From: Nitrososphaerota archaeon
GTDB lineage: Archaea; Thermoproteota; Nitrososphaeria; Nitrososphaerales; UBA183
Assembly: GCA_029784825.1 (NCBI GenBank)
Contig: JAFMAU010000041.1
Coordinates: forward strand, 1-15,746
Direction of reading: 5' to 3'
DNA: 15,746 nucleotides
This document shows, in pieces, positions 7,494-12,866 of the stretch (the stretch's first letter is position 1; each line of letters opens with the position of its first letter). Under the pieces are notes generated by a model. It made no database searches, was not told the DNA's origin, and saw nothing but the letters and a program-made list of their open reading frames with translations. The position numbers were made by a program, and so were the translations under genes.

Positions 7494-7502
7494 TAAATAA
7501 AA
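7494..7502 (-). promoter_or_regulatory. TATA box for the Cys/His-rich protein gene
   Basis: Minus-strand TTTTATTTA centred about 30 nt before TTG 7468. One of the better TATA matches in the window. Confidence 0.6.
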
Positions 7503-7563
7503 CCGAGCGACGCGTTCTGCCTGTTCCCAAGGGATAAATAGCGAGAGTGGCGGTAAACCGTGT

Positions 7564-7640
7564 CCGGCGCGCAGCGTGCTACGACGGGCGATCTGGACTG
7601 GCTCGCAAGGTCAGGATGATGACATCACTGCTGCGCGCCG
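7564..7640. other. Structured element at the pncA 3' end: possible ncRNA (+) or mRNA hairpin (-)
   Basis: CGGCGCGCAGC (7565-7575) is perfectly complementary to GCTGCGCGCCG (7630-7640). After a one-base bulge (T7629) the stem continues as GTG (7576-7578)/CAC (7626-7628), 14 bp in all. Two small hairpins fit inside: GCGA/TCGC at 7588-7606 and GTCA/TGAC at 7610-7623. On the plus strand an ATAAATA box (7534-7540) is about 27 nt before 7564, so a transcript could begin at the stem. On the minus strand the same stem would bracket the pncA stop codon (7625-7627) and could act as a 3' end structure. No known RNA family is recognised. One arm overlaps pncA codons. Confidence 0.3.
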
Positions 7641-8212
7641 ACTAAAGCGATCACTTCCGAAGACGTGACAGTCGAAGCGCCGGAGTCCTCCATCTCCCTG
7701 AGGGCGGCTGCCGAGTCTCCTTTGCGAACCTCCAGCCCCCCCACGCAGTCGACGATCACGTGCGCGCCAAATCCGTCTAGCAGAGCGTCTTTGGTCGTGG
7801 TCCTGACACAGTACTCGACGGCGAGGCCGCCTATGTAGACGTCGGTCACCCCCAGTTTTCCTAGCCTGTCGGCTAGGTCCGTCCCCTGGAACCCCGAGTA
7901 GGCGTCCCTGTCTGGGTCATCACCCTTGCTTACCAGCTGAGAGCCGGCCGGCATCGGGATGCTCTTGTGTATCTCCGCCCCAGGGGTGCCCTGAACGCAG
8001 TGTGGGGGCCAGGGTCCTCCCAGCGCCTTGAACGAGCAGTGATTTACCGGATGCCAGTCCCGCGTGAAGAAAACCGGTAGCCCCGCGTCTGCGAAGGCAG
8101 AGATGACCCTGTCCAGGTCAGGTATCATCGCGTCAGCGTGGGGGACCGGAAGCGCACCGCCTGGAAAGAAATCGTTCTGCACGTCCACGACAAGGAGCGC
8201 TGCCTTGGCCAA
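7625..8212 (-). CDS. pncA: Nicotinamidase
   Basis: Hydrolyses nicotinamide to nicotinate and ammonia, the entry step of Preiss-Handler NAD salvage. The 195-residue protein is close to the length of archaeal nicotinamidases and keeps the catalytic triad Asp10 (VVDVQNDF), Lys96 (SKGDD) and Cys135 (AVEYCVRTT), plus metal ligands Asp52 and His54 (DWHPVNHCSF) and His71 (WPPHCVQGT). Cytoplasmic. The start is TTG at 8212, set by a strong Shine-Dalgarno (GGAGGTG, 8218-8224) that contains the stop codon of the upstream nicotinate phosphoribosyltransferase gene. Only 4 nt separate the two genes, so they form a coupled operon whose products act in sequence. Other isochorismatase-like hydrolases are excluded by the full set of PncA residues. 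Confidence 0.96.
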   Translation of the reverse strand: MAKAALLVVDVQNDFFPGGALPVPHADAMIPDLDRVISAFADAGLPVFFTRDWHPVNHCSFKALGGPWPPHCVQGTPGAEIHKSIPMPAGSQLVSKGDDPDRDAYSGFQGTDLADRLGKLGVTDVYIGGLAVEYCVRTTTKDALLDGFGAHVIVDCVGGLEVRKGDSAAALREMEDSGASTVTSSEVIALVGAQQ

Positions 8213-8216
8213 GGCT

Positions 8217-9434
8217 TCACCTCCACAAGATCTTGGGGTCGGCGGCGGAAAGGCCCTTCAGCTCCCGCCCGACGCGGGCCCTTATGGCCTCCAGACCCTC
8301 GTACCTTCGAACGATCTTCCCTCGCTTCATCAGGGGCTTGAGCAGCGGCTCTCCCGACGAAGCCGCTTTGCCTTCGAGCGTCACCGTGTCGTTGTATCCA
8401 CGACCCCGGTAGACCTGCTTCCTTCCCCCAAGGCCGCCCCTCTTTGCCCTGAACTCCATCCCGCCGCGTCCTCTCACTTCCACTATCTTCGCGCTAAGAT
8501 CAATGACAGGCGGATAGGCGACCGCGGTCCCCACGCCGAAACCGTCCACTACGTCCCTGAGCCCCGCCACGGCGTCCTCGTCGAGCCGCCCTGACGCGAT
8601 TATCTTCACGTGCTTGCCACCACGGATGTTGAGCTCCCAGCGGACCTCTTCGACTATCTGCCTGAAGTTCCCTCGTCGTGACGCGGGCGTGTCCAGGCGT
8701 ATCCCCCAGAGCTTCTTGCCGAGCGTCTCGTACGCCCTGATGGCTTCGGTCTTCTCGTCCCAGAACGTATCCACCAGCACGATCCGAGCGGCTTCCCTGG
8801 GCGCGTACTTGTCGAATAGCCTCCATGCCTTCTCCGGGTCACCCACGATCTGCACAAGTGCATGCGGCATCGTCCCTGCCGGCGCCACCTTGAGGAGCTT
8901 CGCCCCCAGCACGTTGGATACGCCGTCGAACCCCGCGATGTAACAGGCGCGCTCCACAAGCGCCGAAAGTGCGGGGTGAACTCTGCGGGTGCCGAAACTC
9001 AACAGCGTCCGTCTTCCCGCCGCCTGACGGTACCTTGCCGCGCGTGTCGAGATGCTGGTGGAGGAGCTCAGGAGCCCGAGTATGGCTGTCTCGTACCAGA
9101 GAAAGTCAAGATATCTCCCCTCGATGGTGAGCAGGGGCTCGTAGATCGCCGTCGAGCCATCAGCCAAAAAGACCGAGCCTTCCTCCATCGCCCTGACTTC
9201 GACGGGGATTCCTTCGAGCAGCTTCGCGACCTCGTAGACGCCGCTGAGGATTCCCCAGTTCTGCTCGTATGGGAGGTCGCGGGCGTACACTTCCATGACA
9301 ACCCGCGGATTGTAGCCGCTCTTGCGGAGCACTTCCTCGGTGTGGCGGAAGTAGACGTCGGTTGTGTCACCTTTCTTTATCTCCCGCCCGCTCGCTAGCC
9401 AGAAGGTCCTGTCGTCCAGGTCGAAGCCGGACAT
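8217..9434 (-). CDS. pncB: Nicotinate phosphoribosyltransferase
   Basis: Converts nicotinate and PRPP to nicotinate mononucleotide, the step after nicotinamidase. The 405 residues carry the family blocks in order: FGTRRVHP (147-154, with the His that is phosphorylated in this family), GTMPHA (187-192), DTFWDE (222-227), RLDTP followed by SRRG (246-255), SGRLDE (281-286) and DGFGVGTAV (297-305). The length fits the archaeal form. A basic, Gly-rich insert follows (RGRGGMEFRAKRGGLGGRK). The frame is open for another 91 codons upstream, but these are antisense to NAD synthetase and have no family similarity, so ATG 9434 (MSGFDLDDRTFWLA) is chosen. A weak TATA-like CTTTTCAA lies about 27 nt before it. 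It is first in the pncB-pncA operon and divergent from nadE. Confidence 0.95.
   Translation of the reverse strand: MSGFDLDDRTFWLASGREIKKGDTTDVYFRHTEEVLRKSGYNPRVVMEVYARDLPYEQNWGILSGVYEVAKLLEGIPVEVRAMEEGSVFLADGSTAIYEPLLTIEGRYLDFLWYETAILGLLSSSTSISTRAARYRQAAGRRTLLSFGTRRVHPALSALVERACYIAGFDGVSNVLGAKLLKVAPAGTMPHALVQIVGDPEKAWRLFDKYAPREAARIVLVDTFWDEKTEAIRAYETLGKKLWGIRLDTPASRRGNFRQIVEEVRWELNIRGGKHVKIIASGRLDEDAVAGLRDVVDGFGVGTAVAYPPVIDLSAKIVEVRGRGGMEFRAKRGGLGGRKQVYRGRGYNDTVTLEGKAASSGEPLLKPLMKRGKIVRRYEGLEAIRARVGRELKGLSAADPKILWR
8218..8224 (-). promoter_or_regulatory. Shine-Dalgarno of pncA inside the pncB stop region
   Basis: Minus-strand GGAGGTG, 5 nt before the TTG at 8212. The pncB stop TGA (8217-8219) shares its last bases, so termination on pncB places a ribosome on the pncA initiation site. 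Confidence 0.85.
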
Positions 9435-9457
9435 GTGAGGTCCGACGAAGCCGCTTC

Positions 9458-9471
9458 TTGAAAAGGTATTT
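9458..9471. promoter_or_regulatory. Bidirectional pncB/nadE promoter
   Basis: In the 60 bp between the two start codons, CTTTTCAA on the minus strand (9458-9465) is centred about 27 nt from the pncB ATG, and TATTT on the plus strand (9467-9471) is about 26 nt from the nadE ATG. The boxes abut, so factors binding here should affect both sides. Both matches are weak. Confidence 0.45.
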
Positions 9472-9494
9472 CTGGCGGCGGAGCGGCGACTTCC

Positions 9495-10274
9495 ATGTTG
9501 GCGTCCAGAGAGCTCGACTTTGCGGCTGCGAAGAAGAGGATAGTCTCTTTCATCGAAAGGCGGACGTCGTCGGCCGGTGCGGACGGAGCAGTGCTGGGGC
9601 TCAGCGGCGGCGTAGACTCCGCTGTGACTGCATACCTCACGGTTGAGGCGCTGGGGAGCAGGAGGGTGATGGCCCTGATAATGCCGGACCTCCGTGTGAC
9701 CCCGCAAGTTGACGTGTCCGATGCCAAGGAAGTGGCGGAAGAGCTAGACGTCGAAGCGAGGATGATTGACATCACCCCGATTCACCGGGCGTTCATGAAG
9801 GGGCTCGTGCAGAACAGGCTGGCGGAAGGGAATCTCAGGGCGAGGATCAGGATGGCTCTGCTCTACTACTACGCCAACTCCCAGAATCGGATTGTGGTGG
9901 GGACCGGCGACCGCTCGGAAGCGCTTGTGGGTTACTTCACCAAGTATGGCGACGGCGGGGTGGACATACTCCCGATCGGGGACCTGTACAAGACCGAGGT
10001 GAGGAAGCTGGGGGAGGTCCTCGGTGTAGACAGGAGGATAATCACGAAACGGAGCAGCCCCAGGCTATGGCCGGGCCAGACGGCAGAGGGGGAGCTCGGA
10101 GCGGGCTACGAAGTTATCGACGACATACTCCGACTGCATGTCGACCAGAAGAAGGGCGCCGGAGAAACCGCTGCCAGACTCGGGATCAAGACTGACGAGG
10201 TCATGCTGGTCTTGGGCAGACTGGAGAGGTCGGCGCACAAGCGCCGCAAGCCAGAGGTCTGCAAGGTCCACTAA
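9495..10274 (+). CDS. nadE: NAD synthetase, ammonia-dependent
   Basis: Amidates nicotinate adenine dinucleotide to NAD using ATP, the last step of the pathway that pncA and pncB feed. 259 residues with no glutaminase domain, so it is the NH3-dependent form. The ATP-pyrophosphatase loop SGGVDS is at 37-42, GTGDRSE at 136-142, the substrate block YFTKYGDGGVDILPIGDLYK at 147-166, and LWPGQTAEGELG at 191-202. Two deviations: the last block usually reads QTDE, here QTAE, and the preceding PSAGLW-type loop is shortened to SPRLW; both lie in a substrate-facing loop. ATG 9495 is chosen for its TATA-like spacing; the frame matches the family from residue 8. The nicotinate mononucleotide adenylyltransferase that links pncB to nadE is not in the window. 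Confidence 0.96.
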   Translation: MLASRELDFAAAKKRIVSFIERRTSSAGADGAVLGLSGGVDSAVTAYLTVEALGSRRVMALIMPDLRVTPQVDVSDAKEVAEELDVEARMIDITPIHRAFMKGLVQNRLAEGNLRARIRMALLYYYANSQNRIVVGTGDRSEALVGYFTKYGDGGVDILPIGDLYKTEVRKLGEVLGVDRRIITKRSSPRLWPGQTAEGELGAGYEVIDDILRLHVDQKKGAGETAARLGIKTDEVMLVLGRLERSAHKRRKPEVCKVH

Positions 10275-10277
10275 CTC

Positions 10278-10282
10278 TTATA
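10278..10282 (+). promoter_or_regulatory. TATA box for tRNA-Ala
   Basis: TTATA within CTCTTATACG, centred about 32 nt before the tRNA 5' end and just after the nadE stop. It predicts a leader of about 5 nt. Confidence 0.5.
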
Positions 10283-10311
10283 CGAGGAACCGGGCGAGGC
10301 GGAAACCGAGT

Positions 10312-10384
10312 GGGCCGGTAGTTCAGCGGTACGAACGCCCGCCTCGCACGCGGGAGGTCGGGGGTCCAATTCCCCCCCGGTCCA
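10312..10384 (+). tRNA. tRNA-Ala (CGC), atypical T and D loops
   Basis: Acceptor GGGCCGG (10312-10318) pairs with CCGGTCC (10377-10383) and gives the G3:U70 wobble and A73 that specify alanine. Anticodon stem CCCGC/GCGGG, loop CTCGCAC, anticodon CGC at 10345-10347, reading GCG codons. Two oddities: the T loop is TCCAATT (10365-10371), so position 55 is C instead of the near-universal U, and the D loop AGCGGTAC is 8 nt with C where A21 is expected. All stems are intact. No intron and no encoded CCA (the sequence continues CCT). Confidence 0.92.
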
Positions 10385-10391
10385 CCTTTCT

Positions 10392-11642
10392 CTAGTACTT
10401 GGCTTCCCTCAGCTCCCTGAAGAAGGGAAAGAGCGCCACGGCGACGACCGCGACCGCCACCCCTGAAGCGATGATGACCGAGCCGATGGAAAAAAAGGCA
10501 GCAAGGAACCCCGCCATCACGGCGGCGACTGGCTGTGCCGCCGACAGAGACGCCGTCAGCGCGGTGCCTGCCCTTCCGAGCATCTCGTTGGGGACGTGCG
10601 TCTGCACGAGGGCGTTGATGGGGACGTTGACCACAGCTAGTATGACGCCCATAGCCGCAAAAAGCACCAGCGCCGCCGGCGTGGTCGTGACGAAACCTAC
10701 CAGGGCAAATACGGCGCCGAACGCCATGACCCCGAAGAAGAGCAGTTTGCCCACGTAGCCTCTGAAGTTGACCCTGCCAATCAGCACGGACCCCACAATC
10801 AAGCCAAGGGCGAAGGCTGCGGAGAGGAAGCCGTAAGTCGACGCACCTCCGTGGACCCAGAACTTCGCGTATGGGGCGAGCAACGCAGTCAGAGCGCTGG
10901 CGAAGAAATTGATTACGAGCCCGAAGAAGATCAGTTGAAGGAAGAGCCTGCTCTTTCTTACGAACCCGATGCCTTCGGCGAAGTCCTTCGTGAAGCTGTT
11001 CTTTGTCGCGGCTGCCTCCGCGACTGGCCTCGGTGACCCGTAATTTTTCGCGATGAGCAACATCATCGCTGCTGCAAAGAAGAAAGTGAGGCTGTCGTAG
11101 GTGACAGGGACCGCCAGGCCCAAGGCCGCGATTACGATTCCGCCCACCGAGTACCCAAGCAACTGGTTGAACGACTGGCTGAGGGAGAACAGGCCGTTTG
11201 CAGCCCCGATGTTCTCCCTGCTCACCATGTTTGGGATGATGGCCCCGCTCGCGGCCCTGTAGAATTGGGCGCCCGAGTAGAGCAGCAGCACCAAGAAGAT
11301 CAGGAGCGAGAAATCGAGGGAGTCGGCGGCGTATAGGAGCGAGACGGCAAGTGTGACTGCACCCTGGAAGAGGCTGCTGACCACCATCACATTCCTGCGG
11401 TTTTTCCGGTCGGCGTATACCCCGGCGAAGGGGGACACCAAGACTGCGGGGAGCAGGACAGCCGCCTGGGTAAGGCCCACCAGCTCCGTCGAGCCGGTCG
11501 TGACGAGTACGAGCCAGAGGAGAGCTATGTCGAAGACCGCGTCTCCCGATTGAGAGATGAGCTGGCCGGCCCAGAGGTATGAAAAAGACCGGTTCTTCAG
11601 AAGGGCGCCGTAGCTAGGGCCCCCAGCTGGTTTCTCGGCCAC
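10392..11642 (-). CDS. MFS transporter, MFS_3/drug-efflux (DHA3)-like
   Basis: 416-residue membrane protein with about 12 hydrophobic segments in two halves. It has the major facilitator motif A in the loop between segments 2 and 3 (GVYADRKNRR, 74-83) and a charged central loop (about 200-225) between the halves. The N-terminus (RSFSYLWAGQLISQSGDAVF) is typical of the enterobactin/macrolide-exporter branch, pointing to proton-driven export of a small molecule; the substrate cannot be told. The start is GTG at 11642: TTTAGATA is centred about 26 nt upstream, predicting a leaderless mRNA. The gene lies downstream of tfb on the same strand, and its TATA box covers the tfb stop codon, so it appears independently promoted. 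Confidence 0.92.
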   Translation of the reverse strand: MAEKPAGGPSYGALLKNRSFSYLWAGQLISQSGDAVFDIALLWLVLVTTGSTELVGLTQAAVLLPAVLVSPFAGVYADRKNRRNVMVVSSLFQGAVTLAVSLLYAADSLDFSLLIFLVLLLYSGAQFYRAASGAIIPNMVSRENIGAANGLFSLSQSFNQLLGYSVGGIVIAALGLAVPVTYDSLTFFFAAAMMLLIAKNYGSPRPVAEAAATKNSFTKDFAEGIGFVRKSRLFLQLIFFGLVINFFASALTALLAPYAKFWVHGGASTYGFLSAAFALGLIVGSVLIGRVNFRGYVGKLLFFGVMAFGAVFALVGFVTTTPAALVLFAAMGVILAVVNVPINALVQTHVPNEMLGRAGTALTASLSAAQPVAAVMAGFLAAFFSIGSVIIASGVAVAVVAVALFPFFRELREAKY

Positions 11643-11664
11643 GCTGCGCCTGATATGGGAATGG

Positions 11665-11672
11665 TATCTAAA
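11665..11672 (-). promoter_or_regulatory. TATA box for the MFS gene, overlapping the tfb stop codon
   Basis: Minus-strand TTTAGATA, centred about 26 nt before GTG 11642. The TAG inside it (11668-11670) is the stop codon of tfb. Confidence 0.6.
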
Positions 11673-12669
11673 CCGTCGGAGGCGTGTATGCCACCGTGGG
11701 AGCGGTGATCGTGCCCTCTGTCTCGGTCAGTCCCAGCTCCTTCCCCAGGTCAGCCCTAAGCCCCTTGTACCGGTTGCGGACGGTGACCTCCGTGACCCCC
11801 GCTGCCTCTGCGATCTCCTTCTGGGTCTTGACCTCCCCTTCGATTACCCCTGCGAGGTAGAGCGATGCAGCTGCCAGCCCCATTGGGGACTTCCCCGCTG
11901 AGATCTCCTTCTCCTCTGTGATCCTGACGATCTCGATCGCTTTGCGGGCGACGCGCTCCGAAAGCCCGACGTGGGACGCGATTCTGTTGACGTTCCTGGC
12001 GGCGTCTGCCACTGGCATGGTCAGGTCCATCTCCCTGACGAGTATCCGGTAATCCCTGGCCACAGCCTTCCGGTCGAGGTTCTCTGCAGCGGCTATGTCC
12101 TTTAGCGTCCTGGGGGTCTCTGTATCCCTCATGGCAGCGTAGAGCGACGCGGCCGATATGCCGATGATCGAGCGGCCCCTGAGAAGGCCCCGGTCGAGCG
12201 CCTTCCTGTAGATGTACGCAGCCCTCTCCCTAACCGCCTGGGATACCCCGAGTTTGTCGGCCATTTTCTCAAGTTCGCGCAGAGCGATGCTCAGGTTCTT
12301 CTCCTGGTTCCCGAACGCCGGTGAGCGGTTGTCCCACTTCCGGAGCCGGTCGATGCTGCTGCGCATTGGAGAGCCGAGCGCCCTCCCCGAGGCGTCTCTG
12401 TTGGAACGCCCTATCATGGTGGAAAGTCCCATGTCCCTGTAGGTGATCGATGTCGGCGCCCCGGCGCGAGCCCTGTCCGCGCCTTTCTCGTCGCTGAAAG
12501 ACCGCCACTCCGGGCCCTGGTCGATCGACCGCTCGTTGACAACGAAGCCGCAGTTGCTACATGTGAGCTCTCCCGAGTTCGCGTCTTCCACAAGCGTCCT
12601 TCTGCCGCAGTGAGGGCAGCTGTCCGAAACCTGAACGGCCGATGTTCTGGAGTATCTCAATCTATTCAC
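11668..12669 (-). CDS. tfb: Transcription initiation factor B (TFB, TFIIB homologue)
   Basis: Archaeal general transcription factor that binds the TBP-TATA complex and BRE and recruits RNA polymerase. With the start used here (GTG 12669) it is 333 residues. N-terminal zinc ribbon with Cys18, Cys21, Cys37, Cys40 (CPHC, CSNC); B-reader/linker with GPEWRSF (52-58) and RDMGLSTMIG (78-87); two cyclin-like repeats over about 107-208 and 213-311; and the BRE-recognition helix-turn-helix TQKEIAEAAGVTEVTVRNRY (282-301). A short Thr/Pro tail follows. The open frame could start at TTG 12681, but the strong TATA box TTTATATA (12692-12699) puts the transcription start at about 12669, exactly on GTG. Whether it is the main TFB or one of several paralogues cannot be told from this window. 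Confidence 0.97.
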   Translation of the reverse strand: MNRLRYSRTSAVQVSDSCPHCGRRTLVEDANSGELTCSNCGFVVNERSIDQGPEWRSFSDEKGADRARAGAPTSITYRDMGLSTMIGRSNRDASGRALGSPMRSSIDRLRKWDNRSPAFGNQEKNLSIALRELEKMADKLGVSQAVRERAAYIYRKALDRGLLRGRSIIGISAASLYAAMRDTETPRTLKDIAAAENLDRKAVARDYRILVREMDLTMPVADAARNVNRIASHVGLSERVARKAIEIVRITEEKEISAGKSPMGLAAASLYLAGVIEGEVKTQKEIAEAAGVTEVTVRNRYKGLRADLGKELGLTETEGTITAPTVAYTPPTV

Positions 12670-12691
12670 TGAGGTAAACAAACAGTAGTTG

Positions 12692-12699
12692 TATATAAA
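12692..12699 (-). promoter_or_regulatory. Strong TATA box for tfb
   Basis: Minus-strand TTTATATA, the best TATA match in the window, centred 26-27 nt before GTG 12669. Because it is nearly symmetric (TATATAAA on the plus strand) it could also fire towards 12722, just ahead of a small plus-strand ORF. Confidence 0.8.
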
Positions 12700-12729
12700 G
12701 TGGTAGTATTTCTGGACTTGGTTGGTATT

Positions 12730-12825
12730 GTGGAGTTTACCTGCTGGGCGTTTTATGGCGGCGGGACCCTCTGGGAGTCGCTGAAGTCAATCTTCGACTG
12801 CGACAAAAGAGTCATTCGGTGTTGA
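12730..12825 (+). CDS. Possible 31-residue Cys-containing small protein
   Basis: GTG-initiated ORF in the tfb-antiporter gap, starting MEFTCWAFYGGGTLWESL and ending FDCDKRVIRC. It contains three Cys (5, 24, 31) and aromatic residues around a Gly triplet. About three quarters of its third codon positions are G or C, like the neighbouring genes. A plus-strand reading of the TATA at 12692-12699 would start transcription near 12722, 8 nt before the GTG. An in-frame TTG at 12718 is an alternative start. There is no Shine-Dalgarno. No family recognised; an ORF this short can arise by chance. Confidence 0.3.
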   Translation: MEFTCWAFYGGGTLWESLKSIFDCDKRVIRC

Positions 12826-12833
12826 CCCGGCGC

Positions 12834-12841
12834 TTTTGATA
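12834..12841 (+). promoter_or_regulatory. TATA-like box for the antiporter gene
   Basis: TTTTGATA centred about 29 nt before ATG 12867, predicting a leaderless or nearly leaderless transcript. Confidence 0.5.
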
Positions 12842-12866
12842 CGCCGAAGCAGCTGAAAGCGATATC

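Noticed and set aside
7616..7622. ATGATGA, a match to the C box of C/D guide RNAs
   Set aside because: No D box (CTGA) or C'/D' pair at suitable spacing, so a C/D RNA is not supported.
9435..9707. 91-codon upstream extension of nicotinate phosphoribosyltransferase
   Set aside because: It overlaps NAD synthetase on the opposite strand, and the family similarity starts after ATG 9434.
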